NCBI GenBank assembly: GCA_963576565.1
Contig: OY755038.1
Location: 136,444,866-136,508,865 of the forward strand
DNA length: 64,000 bases
Direction of reading: 5' to 3'
Source: Aspidapion aeneum
Lineage: Eukaryota; Arthropoda; Insecta; Coleoptera; Brentidae
The notes beneath the pieces were generated by a model. The model was given only the letters and a program-made list of their open reading frames with translations, ran no database searches and had not been told where the DNA came from. The position numbers and the translations under genes are program-made. Numbering within the stretch: position 1 is the stretch's first letter; each line of letters opens with the position of its first letter. Below are positions 1-9,879 of this stretch, piece by piece.

Positions 1-529
1 TTTTTTAATAGTATATGGCATGGTCTTAAATATCTTAACGCTAAAGAGGGGGTTTGCCTACCATTACACTTAATGCTCTTTTCTTGAAACTTTGTTACGC
101 GGGGTGCAGGGGGCCAAAATCTTGAATGTTTGCGTTACGTTATTTAGAAATGCATCACGGTTTAATTTTATTATACAGTTTTATAAAGGTTTTTTACTAT
201 TTAAATTAAAAAGTAGGAAAACATATATATTAAATATTATCTATTTCCAGGTTCTTGGGAGATGTGGGGCGGTATAGGTCATCAGCTCACAGCATAAGCA
301 TTGAATATTTTTAATAATCATGTAACAAAATTAAAATTATAAATTATTATTTTATTATATTCCTACCTAGCTTATTTAAATAAAAGTTAAATATTACTTA
401 CTTACATTTTCATAAACCTTGTTTTCCTATTTATTAGTTAAAAAAATAACGTTTTTAATTTGAAAAAAGGCATAAACGCCAAGTTCAATGATACCTTCGA
501 ATAAAAAAACTTTTAAAATATTTTATATA
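1..529. other. AT-rich stretch, no gene seen
   Basis: This stretch has A/T runs and only one short open frame of 61 codons (92-277), which shows no recognisable motif. I see no splice-bounded exon, RNA gene or named repeat here. Confidence 0.5.
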
Positions 530-2371
530 CCGGGTGGGCCAAAAAAAACCGGAAATTTGTTTTCATTATATTTTTTAAACTGTAGAATTGATTTTAATGG
601 GACAAACTGCACTTCGCGGACATTTAATCAGACTTGATTAAATATATTTTTTTGCCGCCATCTCAAAATCCAAGACGGCGGACCAAATTAAAATGTACCC
701 TTCACAGATGCTCGTTTATTCTTTTCTTGCGAACATATTTTAATTATTTTTTTTAAATTAGTAAAAAAACTACATTTTTGCCACGCACAACTAGGTACGA
801 ATCAGAAAAATCAGTTTAGTGGTTTAAAAAAAAATTGTTTCAACCATTGTTTTGCATATTATACGATTGCCTTGCCAATCAAGTCTGTATCTATTTCCTT
901 ATAAATTCATTACTACTACACCGATTTTAATTAAATAAAAAACATCCTATTGAGAATTGATTGCTTTTTAAAGATCCTGATCAAAGTTTATCGCCATCCT
1001 AAAATTTAAGATGGTGGACAGATTCATACTTGATTTTTCAAAATGGCGTGTTTATTCTTAGTTTCCGAAAATGCTTTTTTTTTAATTTATAGAAAAGCGC
1101 TACTTTTCCTCCAAACAACGAGGTACAAATTAGCCAAATCAGTGTGGCGGTTCTCAAAAAATCAATTTTTTTTCAACCATTGTTTTACAGATTAAACGTT
1201 ACATTCCCAACCCTGTGCATTAATTTCCTTATAAATTCATTATTACTAAACCGATTTTAGTGAAATAAAAAAATCAAGGTGAGAATTGATTGTTCTTTAA
1301 CGATAACGTATTAAAATCGGATCAGTAATAATTAATTTAAAAAGAAATAATTGCAGAAAGGATTAACAATCGTTAAAACAAAATTAGATTTTGTGAGAAC
1401 CATTACACCGATTTTATTAATTTGTACCTCGTTATGCGGGAGACAAGTAGTGCTTTTCTATGAACTTAAAAAAAAACTAAAACATTTTCGGAAAATATAA
1501 ATAAACTTCGTGTCTCGTTGAAGGATCAGGTATGATTCTGTCTGATATCTTACCTTTTAAGATGACTGCAAATTTCGATTATATTATTTAAAGAACAATC
1601 AATTCTCACCATAATTTTCTTATTTCACTAAGATCGGTTCAGTAATAATGAGTTTATAAGGAAATGAATGCAGGCAGATTAGCAATGCAATTGTATAATC
1701 TGTTAAACAATGGCTGAAATAAAAATAGATTTTTCGAGAACCATCATACCGATGTTACCAGTTTGTACTACTTTGTGTGGGCCAAAAGTTGTGCTTTTCC
1801 ATAAATTAAAAAAAAACTAAAACATTGTCAGAAAACAAGAATAAACACGCCATCTTAAAGAATCAAGTATGATTCTGTCCGCCATCTTAAATTTTAGGAT
1901 CGCTGTAAATTTTGATCATAGTCTTTAAAAGGCAATCAATTGTCACCAGGATGTTATTTATTTCATCAAAATCGGTTCAGTATTAATGAATTTATAAGGA
2001 AATAAATGCAGACATGACTGGCAATTGTATAATATTCAAAACATTGGTTGAAACAAAAATATATTTTTTTAGAACCACCGAACCGATTTTGTTAATTCGT
2101 TCCTTGTTGTTCGTGCCAAGAACGCAGTTTTTTTATAGATTTAAAAAAATAATAAAAACGTGTTCGCAACTTAAGAATAAACAAGCATCTTTGAAGGCTA
2201 CAATTTCATTTCATCCGCCATCTTGCATTTTGAGATGGCGGACAAAAAAATATATTTATTTAAATCTCTGATTAATTCTCTGGCAAGTGCAGTTTGTCCC
2301 ATTAAAATCGATGGTATAATTCAAATGTTATAATAAAAAAAATATTGTCCGGTTTTTTTTGGCCCACCCAG
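530..2371. mobile_element. Foldback (long inverted repeat) DNA element, TA target duplication
   Basis: The left end begins CCGGGTGGGCC at 530. The right end, read on the minus strand, begins CTGGGTGGGCC at 2371. Both ends are flanked by TA (528-529 and 2372-2373). The two halves stay complementary for most of their length: the blocks with GGGACAAACTGCACTT, the paired GCCATCT/AGATGGCGGAC words, and the CAACCATTGTTT and TTCCTTATAAATTCATTA words all recur inverted, with the turning point near 1.3-1.45 kb. Within each arm the same roughly 300-bp module occurs at least twice. No transposase ORF is present, so the element is non-autonomous. A TA duplication with short terminal inverted repeats would fit the Tc1/mariner superfamily, but that assignment is inference. 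Confidence 0.8.
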
Positions 2372-2373
2372 TA

Positions 2374-3034
2374 GTTTAAAAAAACAAGTTCTATACCTAG
2401 AATTTTTGTTGCAAATATCGCTCCTATCGTCTGTTTCATAAAAGCGTAAAACGTTTTTAGCTCCTTTAAAATTTAGGAAATAGCCTTAACCATCGAAGAA
2501 ATATGTTATTTATTCCATGCCTTAACGCCTTTCTGTCTTAACACCGTGGATATAATTTTTTTAGTAAATTTAGTAAATTTTTGTCTCCCAGCAAATATTA
2601 AAATAACCATGTGAAATATGCAACATTTCTTAAATTTTCATAAAAGTCCAAAAAATGGTTATTAAACTATGACCTTGTAAAAATTTAAATTTTTCAGTTG
2701 TTTTTCTGTTTTTTTGCAACTGCCTCCGCTCTGGGTTTATATCACGGATCACCCAAATATATTATAAAACAGAAAATTAAATCGACCTGGGTAGGTATTT
2801 ATTAATCAGTCTACCTACTTTAAATTACGCGTTTCGCTTGACCTTCGACTGAGAGATTTCGAGTTGACGACAGCCGATGTTAAGACCCGATGATATCCGA
2901 TTCAATTTCTGATTTAGACGCGCGCCTATGGTCCTTCGTGGAAGACTCAAGCAACGCGGCGCCGGCGTACCTATTTCTTAGTAAATTAAATTCGAATAAG
3001 ATATGTACACGATATTCACGTTATAACAGGGCTC
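2374..3034. other. Flank of the Jockey insertion; short open frame at 2890
   Basis: No recognised gene lies here. An ATG at 2890 opens a frame in a locally GC-rich patch (2890-3034) that runs into the Jockey element at 3035. Joining 3034 to 7473, the inferred empty site, keeps the frame open to a TGA at 7538-7540, about 70 codons. The product has no recognisable motif, so it may be chance or the edge of a host exon. 3023-3034 (ATAACAGGGCTC) is the 5' target-site duplication. Confidence 0.35.
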
Positions 3035-3066
3035 AGTATTCAATCGATCGCAGTTCAGTACGGTTA
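3033..3066 (+). promoter_or_regulatory. Internal RNA polymerase II promoter of the Jockey element (Inr + DPE)
   Basis: The element's first base (A at 3035) sits in TCAGTA, close to the arthropod initiator TCAKTY. Counting that A as +1, positions +28 to +32 (3062-3066) read GGTTA, which fits the DPE consensus RGWYV exactly. Jockey-clade elements are known to use an Inr/DPE promoter inside their own transcript. Exact spacing at an end defined independently by the target duplication supports both the promoter and the element boundary. Confidence 0.65.
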
Positions 3067-3195
3067 TATTGCATCGTACCTGCATGATAGTGCTAACGAG
3101 GTCAAAGTCGAGTTTGTTTTGTTTACAAAAAAACATCGCGCGCGAGATACCTGTGTTGAGAATCTATATACAATGTGTATTATAAATAATATATC

Positions 3196-4593
3196 ATGTT
3201 TAAAAGCAAAAAAAGTGTACCATCACCTGTGAAACTTGTTTTAAAAATTAGCGAAAAGCCCAAACAAAATCAAGAAAAAATGGATAATGCCGAATTATTT
3301 CAGGATAGCCATGCTAGAACACAAAATGAAGAAGTTTTATATAGCGAATGGAAAAAATCCCAAAACGAAAAAAATTCACTTAGTGTACAAGTGGATTATC
3401 TCCGAAGTCAACTGGAAAGTATGCAAAGAAAATTTGCAGATTTAGAGACAAAAGTCACTAAAAAAGAAGAGTCTGACATGGACTACATTACTGATGAGGA
3501 CGATCTGGCAAGAGAAACTGAGTGGATCAGACAAAAAGGAAAAGGTTGGAAAAAACGTCGAATGGATACTTCACTCTCACCACCACAACAAAGCTCGGGC
3601 ACTGGAGAGCCCTCCAATAAAACACAAAATGAAGAACCCCCAACTAAGGTTAAAAAAGCTCCATTACCTCCACCGATTATGGTAAATGGCGTAAATAATT
3701 TTAATGATATTTATGAAAAGTTAAATATCATACAAGGAGTTAAAATAAAAGTTTTAAATAACGAAAATATTAAAATAAATGTACAAGACGCAGACAGCTA
3801 TCGGCTGGTTACTAAAATGCTTAATGAAATAAAGCATCAATGGCACTCATACGAAAACAAACAAATAAGGCCAATTAGAGTAATAGCGAATAGGCTACAC
3901 TTCTCATGTGACCCACAAAAAATTGTAGCTGATCTACAAAAAAAAGGTTTTAAGGCACTGGAGGCCAGCAACAAACTTAAATGGAGAACAAGACAACCTC
4001 TTAACATGTTTATGCTCACATTCAGCCACGATGAAGATATCAACAAAATTTTTGAAATTTCCAGTATCCTTGGGATTGAAGTGGAAATAAAAGCACTAAA
4101 AACCTCAAAGTTAGTCCCTCAATGCAAAAGATGCCAATCTTATGGACACACGCAAAAATATTGCGCTAAAGAACCACGTTGCGTAAAATGCACGGGGAAA
4201 CATCTTACTGTAGAATGCCCCAAACCAAAAGAATCTGAGCCAAAATGCATCCACTGTGGAGGCAAGCATCCTGCTAACTACAGAGGATGCCTTGTTGCTA
4301 AGGAAATACAAAAATTGAAAAATAAACCTAAGAAACCGAATCTCATACCAAACGTGAGTACAAATAGACAAAACCAACAGACAAGAAACACAGTCACACA
4401 AAACTCTGTGACAAGGACATACAGCCAAGTAGCAGCAACAGCTACTATACCTGATATTAATATCAGTAGTCAAAATACTATGGAACAAACACTACAATTA
4501 ATTTTGGAGAAATTGAACAAACTTGATGAGCGATTAACTAAACTAGAAAGTAGCAATAACGGAACTACCAATATGCCTCAAAATGGTCAGTAA
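3196..4593 (+). CDS. Jockey ORF1, gag-like nucleic-acid-binding protein
   Basis: A 465-residue ORF1 protein, which in Jockey elements coats the transcript and accompanies it to the target. The N-terminal part (about residues 30-130) is charged, with a likely coiled coil around residues 50-85. A middle domain (about 165-300) matches the position of the PRE/C2HC-associated domain of Jockey gag proteins. Three CCHC zinc knuckles follow at about residues 310-365 (CKRCQSYGHTQKYC, CVKCTGKHLTVEC, CIHCGGKHPANYRGC). The C-terminus (about 425-455) has a second heptad-like stretch. The ATG at 3196 is the first in a frame that stays open to TAA at 4591-4593, and it lies 161 bases from the element's 5' end. 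The last 11 bases overlap the start of ORF2. Confidence 0.9.
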   Translation: MFKSKKSVPSPVKLVLKISEKPKQNQEKMDNAELFQDSHARTQNEEVLYSEWKKSQNEKNSLSVQVDYLRSQLESMQRKFADLETKVTKKEESDMDYITDEDDLARETEWIRQKGKGWKKRRMDTSLSPPQQSSGTGEPSNKTQNEEPPTKVKKAPLPPPIMVNGVNNFNDIYEKLNIIQGVKIKVLNNENIKINVQDADSYRLVTKMLNEIKHQWHSYENKQIRPIRVIANRLHFSCDPQKIVADLQKKGFKALEASNKLKWRTRQPLNMFMLTFSHDEDINKIFEISSILGIEVEIKALKTSKLVPQCKRCQSYGHTQKYCAKEPRCVKCTGKHLTVECPKPKESEPKCIHCGGKHPANYRGCLVAKEIQKLKNKPKKPNLIPNVSTNRQNQQTRNTVTQNSVTRTYSQVAATATIPDINISSQNTMEQTLQLILEKLNKLDERLTKLESSNNGTTNMPQNGQ

Positions 4594-7243
4594 TCTTAGA
4601 ATCCTAGCTTGGAATGCCAATGGTCTCTTGCAACATCAGCAAGACTTGCAAGTTATTCTAGACATAGAAAAAATTGACGTCTGTCTTGTGTCAGAAACGC
4701 ATTTCACTAACCAGTCTCACATTAAATTTAAAGGTTATAAAGTGTATCATACAACTCACCCTAGCAATACTGCACATGGGGGAAGTGCTGTAATAATTAA
4801 AGAAAATATATCACACTATGAGGAGATGGGATATAAAACCATAGAGATTCAAGCTACATTAGTAAGTGTAAAAACCAAAACATATACATTAGTCATAAGT
4901 GCTGTCTATATACCACCAAGGCACTTACTAAAGAAAAATCAATATCTTAATTTTCTCAGAAAATTAGGAAACCGTTTTATAATTGGAGGTGACTTTAATG
5001 CAAAAAATACCTACTGGGGATCTAGACTGACGAACTCTAAAGGAAAAGAACTTTTGCAAGCTATTAGTGAATATCAATGTGAGCCGATATCAACTGGTAA
5101 GCCCACATACTATCCAACAGATCCAGGAAAAATTCCAGATCTAATTGATTTTTTTATAGTAAAAAATATATCTTTAAGTTTTGTAGATATAGAAGAAAGT
5201 TTTGATTTACACTCAGATCATTCACCTATTATTCTAACTCTTAGTAAAAACATAATAAAGAAAGAAGCAAATATCTCACTAGTTAATAAACTGACTGACT
5301 GGATTAGTTTTAAACAAAGTCTGTCAGAAAAAATAAACCTATCAGTACCATTGCAAACGCCAGAACAAATCGATAAAGAAGTTGATTATTTTGTTACAAA
5401 TATTCAACAAGCAGCTTGGGAAAACAGTCCAAAACCAAAGAGAATTTTTAAGGGAAAAAACTATCCAAAGGAAATTAGAGACCTTATATTGGAAAAAAGG
5501 AAACTAAGAAGAAAGTGGCAACAAAGCCGTGATCCTCGGGACAAAACAAATCTCAACAACATGACGCAGCGCATTAGGCGAGAAATTCTAGTAATAAAAA
5601 ATGAATCTATTAACCATTTTCTTAATGACCTTACAGATGATAAAAATACCGACTATTCCCTTTGGAAAGCAACCAAAGATTTTAAAAGACCAATTATCCA
5701 AATTCCACCCATACGAAAACCTAACAACCAGTGGGCAAGGAGTAACGAAGAAAAAGCAGATATTTTTGCAAGTCATTTAGAAAAAACATTTCAGCCTCAC
5801 GAAGCACCAGATGAACACTTTCATTTAAATGAACCCCATCAAATCGAGGACCATATTAAGCTTACATCACCAAAAGAAATATTAACAGAAATCAAAAATA
5901 TTAATTCGAAAAAAGCCCCAGGGTATGATCTTATTAACGGGGTAGTCATAAAACAACTCCCCAGAAAAGCTATCGTAAAACTATGCAACCTAATTAATGC
6001 GTCTTTTAGGCTTAGGTACGTACCTAAACTGTGGAAAGTTGCAGAAGTTATCATGATTCCAAAACCGGGAAAACCACTCCATGACGTGTCATCTTACAGG
6101 CCAATATCTTTGCTGCCAATTATATCCAAGCTCTATGAAAAATTATTGCTTAAAAGAATAAAACCCATCATAGAAAGACAAGAAATTATTCCATCTCATC
6201 AATTTGGTTTTCGAGACAAGCATTCCACGATAGATCAAGTACACAGAATTACTAATATAATAGAAAAAGCACTAGAAGAGGGAAACGTTTGTTCTGCAGT
6301 TTTTCTAGATGTAGCACAAGCATTTGACAAAGTGTGGCATGAAGGCCTTAATTTTAAACTAAAAAGGTTTCTGCCAAAACAGTATTCGGATATTTTGGAA
6401 TCATACATATCTGATAGACATTTTAGAGTAAAACAGGAAGACTCATACTCAAATTTAAGAGAAATTCAAGCAGGCGTGCCCCAGGGTAGCGTACTAGGCC
6501 CTTATCTATACTTATTATTCACTTGTGATATCCCAAAGCCAGAAAATTGTCACTTAGCAACATTTGCCGATGATACTGGTTTATTGACGGTAGAAAAATC
6601 TATTGAAAAATGCATAGAGAAACTTCAGGATGCAGTCACCCAAATTCACAGTTGGACCACAAAGTGGCGAATAAAATTAAATGAAACCAAATCAATTCAT
6701 GTTGATTTTACAAACAAAAATATAAATCACATACAAATAACAATTAACAACATTCCAGTACCATATTCGAATCAGGCAAAATATCTAGGTATGACACTTG
6801 ATACCAAATTGCGCTGGAAAGCACATGTTAAGAAAAAAAAAGAAGAACTTGAGATAAGGTATAGAAAAATGAACTGGCTAATTGGAAGGAAGTCCAATTT
6901 AACAATTCATAATAAGTTACTGCTTTATAGACAAATACTGAAACCAGTATGGACATATGGTATTCAACTATGGGGTTGTGCTAAAGAGAGTAACATTCTA
7001 GTTGTACAGAGATTTCAAAATAAAGTATTAAGAAACATTGTGAATGCACCTTGGTACGTTCGAAATAGTGACCTTCATCGAGATCTAAAAATCGAAACTG
7101 TAGCAGAGACTATAAAAAAGTACGCAAAAAGCCATGAAGATAGACTCCATCGGCATGTGAATGTGGAAGCAATTCAGCTTCTAGACAATACTATGCTAGT
7201 TCGACGACTAAAAAGAGTGAAGCCGTTTGAGCTAGTAAACTAA
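4583..7243 (+). CDS. Jockey ORF2, APE-type endonuclease and reverse transcriptase
   Basis: An intact 886-residue protein that nicks the target and copies the element's RNA into it. Residues about 1-215 form the exonuclease-endonuclease-phosphatase domain: WNANGL near the N-terminus, SETHF, GGDFNAKN, and SDHSPI with the catalytic histidine. The reverse transcriptase spans about 440-720, with SSYRPISLL, HQFGFR, a D in FLDVAQAFDKVWH, GVPQGSVLGP and the catalytic FADDT. A C-terminal region with WTYGIQLWG is typical of insect Jockey ORF2s. The ATG at 4583 overlaps the ORF1 stop by 11 bases in another frame, so termination-reinitiation is a plausible way of making it. Length is near the usual 850-950 residues, with no internal stop. 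Confidence 0.92.
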   Translation: MVSNLRILAWNANGLLQHQQDLQVILDIEKIDVCLVSETHFTNQSHIKFKGYKVYHTTHPSNTAHGGSAVIIKENISHYEEMGYKTIEIQATLVSVKTKTYTLVISAVYIPPRHLLKKNQYLNFLRKLGNRFIIGGDFNAKNTYWGSRLTNSKGKELLQAISEYQCEPISTGKPTYYPTDPGKIPDLIDFFIVKNISLSFVDIEESFDLHSDHSPIILTLSKNIIKKEANISLVNKLTDWISFKQSLSEKINLSVPLQTPEQIDKEVDYFVTNIQQAAWENSPKPKRIFKGKNYPKEIRDLILEKRKLRRKWQQSRDPRDKTNLNNMTQRIRREILVIKNESINHFLNDLTDDKNTDYSLWKATKDFKRPIIQIPPIRKPNNQWARSNEEKADIFASHLEKTFQPHEAPDEHFHLNEPHQIEDHIKLTSPKEILTEIKNINSKKAPGYDLINGVVIKQLPRKAIVKLCNLINASFRLRYVPKLWKVAEVIMIPKPGKPLHDVSSYRPISLLPIISKLYEKLLLKRIKPIIERQEIIPSHQFGFRDKHSTIDQVHRITNIIEKALEEGNVCSAVFLDVAQAFDKVWHEGLNFKLKRFLPKQYSDILESYISDRHFRVKQEDSYSNLREIQAGVPQGSVLGPYLYLLFTCDIPKPENCHLATFADDTGLLTVEKSIEKCIEKLQDAVTQIHSWTTKWRIKLNETKSIHVDFTNKNINHIQITINNIPVPYSNQAKYLGMTLDTKLRWKAHVKKKKEELEIRYRKMNWLIGRKSNLTIHNKLLLYRQILKPVWTYGIQLWGCAKESNILVVQRFQNKVLRNIVNAPWYVRNSDLHRDLKIETVAETIKKYAKSHEDRLHRHVNVEAIQLLDNTMLVRRLKRVKPFELVN

Positions 7244-7640
7244 GTGAATTACACATAAAACAAAATAATGCTATAAACAGAATCTCATACAGTGAGTTAC
7301 AGACTAAACAAAGCGGGGAGAACTGTTGAGTGAACCCTAAGTTTAAATCTGACTTTTCTAGTAAATTAAGTTAAAACAAAATTGCTAATTAGTCTTACTG
7401 ACTAGATTGTAATAAAAAAAAACACAGTGTGTTTGACAAATAAAAAAAAAAATAAAAAAAATAACAGGGCTCGACATTTTCTACATGCGTTGTCCTTCTT
7501 GTCCAGTTATTTTTTCGATGCCGCCGCGCCGGTGAAATGAATTCCCAAAAATTCACGTTACGCCCGACGGCTAAATCTAAAGCGCCTTCGCCAATCGATA
7601 CCACTAGTTCTGTACCCGCAGTAGTCTAGTAGTAGATTTT

Positions 7641-8307
7641 AGCTCACACATATACTATATTATAGTAGTGTGAGCTATGGTGATCCTAATTTTTTCGAGA
7701 AAAAAAAAAGTTGCTCCGATTTCAAAAATTTTTATATATCTTTGCGTTTCAGATGATTTTGAAACTTTTTTGTTGCGCCGTATGTCTGTCTGTGTGTGTC
7801 TGTATGTCTGTCTGTAACGACCAACGCGCATAACTTAAAAACCGCTTGGCCGATTTTAATGAAATTTGGTACCTAGGCTGGGTCTTGGGTCGAGATGGTC
7901 CCAAATAAAAGGGTGGGGGTAGATTTCAAAAATTAGAGTTTATGTGAAAATATGGCGTGTGTGATATTAAACGAAAGGTAATTGAGTCTGCAGTTAAACA
8001 AAATACATTTTAATTTAATTTAAAAAAAAGGGTGGGGGTATATTTTAAAAATTAGAGTTTAAGTGAAAATATGGCGTGTGTGACATCAAACGAAAGGTAA
8101 TTGAGTCCGGACTTTAACAAATACATTTTGGTTTTTGTTTTTTTTGTAAGGGTGGGGGTAGATTTAAAAAATTTGAGTTTAAGTCAAAACATGGCTTGTG
8201 TGGTATCAAACAAAAGGTAATTTAGTCTGGAGTTGAATAAAATATATTTCAGTTTTTAGTTATATTAGCTCACACGTACACTATAACTATAGTACCTAGT
8301 GTGAGCT
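7641..8307. repeat. Tandem-repeat element bounded by two hairpins
   Basis: Each end is a small hairpin with the same stem, AGCTCACAC...GTGTGAGCT, at 7641-7676 and 8267-8307. The left part has a TCTG-rich run (about 7783-7815) and the motif GCCGATTTTAATGAAATTTG. The right part (about 7905-8260) holds three copies of a roughly 115-120-bp unit that begins GGGTGGGGGTA and contains ATGGCNTGTGTG and AAACGAAAGGTAATT. There is no coding capacity. It looks like a non-autonomous mobile or satellite-forming repeat; the class is not clear. Confidence 0.6.
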
Positions 8308-8344
8308 TAGGGGTCCATATATTGGCAGAGTATTTTCTGTTATG

Positions 8345-9140
8345 GTCAAAATCAAAATCAAAATCAAAATATTTATTCGTTACTTAGGCCTATTAACAAT
8401 AGAATGTAACAAGTCAATAATTGTATTTAAATAGGTACAAGAGTACTATAGTAAAATGAAATTACATTGCGTTCTTAGACTAGAACATGTCATATGTATA
8501 ACAAATGGTAGATATATACACAAATTACAAAAAAAAAACACAGAAACGCTCACACACATACTTTTAATAGCACACAATAGTGCTTTGTTACGCTAAATGT
8601 GATTTTGTTCATTTATTTTTTTGACAAAAACAATTTTAGTTCTTTTAGTTTGTAAAATGTTTCAGTACAAAGAAGTTTCTTAAGTACTTTTTTAAACTTA
8701 TTCAAAGATAAAGGTTTAAAATCATTTGGTAACATATTATATAAAGAAATTCCAGCATATACTGTGCTCTTTTTAAAAAACTCATGTTTATGGAATGGTA
8801 AACAGAAATTGTTACCATACTGGGTAGAGTAACAATGAAAAAAGTCATTTTGAGAATACATATGTTTAGTTTTATGTATATGTATTAATAATTTGTAAAC
8901 ATATAGTGAAGTAACAGTGAGAATACTGTTTTCTTTAAAAATTTGTCGGCACGAATCCGATTGTTTTAGGTTAAAAATTATTCGCAGGACCCTTTTCTGC
9001 GAGACCAACCCTCTTTCCAAACCTGAAGATTGACCCCACAATATTATACCGTAGCTGATAATGAAATGTATGTTGGCGAAATATGCAGTTAGCAATGTCG
9101 ATTTAATCAATCCAAAATTAAAATTATTTCGTTTCGTAAT
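8345..9140 (-). pseudogene. 5'-truncated CR1-like non-LTR retrotransposon, 3' end only
   Basis: On the minus strand, the reading frame of 8613-9305 encodes the C-terminal region that follows the reverse transcriptase in CR1/Jockey-like ORF2s: ISYGIILWG, SQKRVLRIIF, SCRQIFKENSILTV and LYNMLPNDFK in the right order. The 3' end is a short (ATTTTG)n tail, seen on the + strand as CAAAAT repeats at 8345-8373. The palm domain is absent, so the copy is truncated at its 5' end. Residues encoded above about 9140 no longer resemble the family and are probably flank read in frame. Confidence 0.75.
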
Positions 9141-9436
9141 TTGAGCGACATCTGTGGAGACCGCTATAACTAAAATAATCAATATAAGGACAATTATAGG
9201 GAGGGCTCGGGTGGCCTTAATATAGCTGCACACCTGTAATCGAGTTATATAATCAAAGGTCATACACAGTAGGTACATTTGTGCACAATAGACCCAGAAA
9301 GGCATGCCTACGTGCCAGGTTAGATCCTTTAAGGGTACTAACCGCCACTACCGTACATTCATGGTATTAAAACAAAGATGTTTAATTCCCTGTACATTAT
9401 AATATAATTTAATTTTAATAATTATTTAAAAAAAAT

Positions 9437-9568
9437 TTATGTAAAATGAGTTGGAGTCAATTGCAAGCAGACCGCCCCCCTTTTTGGCTTCTTTGCTGAC
9501 AACTGAGCAAGTAGGTCCCATTCTGGGTTGCTTTCTGGCCTTTGTACTTCATTTCTTTCCATTGCTTT
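9437..9568 (-). other. Candidate terminal host exon (unrecognised)
   Basis: On the minus strand a T-rich tract ending in TTTTAG (acceptor AG at 9569-9570) precedes a 44-codon open segment that ends in TAA at 9437-9439. Another minus-strand segment ending in GAGAAAG followed by GTGAGT (donor near 9880) lies upstream, which would leave an intron of about 310 bp. The encoded peptide (with PESNPEWDLLAQLSAKKPK) matches nothing I recognise. Joining it to the upstream donor would change the reading frame, so the gene model is weak. Confidence 0.25.
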
Positions 9569-9879
9569 CTAAAATTAAAAAATGTAAATTAAACTTTTTT
9601 AACTAAAAATTAAAGAAACCAAGACAATGTGCCATGCTTTTTTCATTTTCTCTTACTTTGCACAAGTGAAAATCGGTAGTCAAGAGTGTTTAGTAAAAAA
9701 CAGTCAAATCAGAATATTCCTTTAAAAAAAATAGTGTTTCTTAATGACAAATTTTGAAAACCATTCAGGACACAATGTTTGAATCCATGAGATCCAAAAA
9801 ATTTTCTTTTAATCTTATTGGTTTGAATGACACTCAATTTTTTTTTTTGAAGTCAAGTAGCTTGTTTATTTAGACTCAC

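Larger units (their letters stand above)
3035..7460 (+). mobile_element. Full-length Jockey-clade non-LTR retrotransposon
   Basis: A 4.4-kb element flanked by a perfect 12-bp direct repeat, ATAACAGGGCTC, at 3023-3034 and 7461-7472. It starts AGTATTC directly after the 5' repeat, encodes two overlapping intact ORFs (3196-4593 and 4583-7243), and ends in an A-rich tail from about 7411 to 7460. This is the expected anatomy of a complete Jockey-type insertion: internal promoter, gag-like ORF1, then endonuclease plus reverse transcriptase in ORF2. Nothing in the sequence shows it to be dead, so it could be a recent and possibly mobile copy. It is the best-preserved coding element in the window. 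Confidence 0.9.

Noticed and set aside
8349..8373. CAAAAT repeats as an independent microsatellite
   Set aside because: They are the 3' tail of the minus-strand CR1-like remnant rather than a separate repeat.
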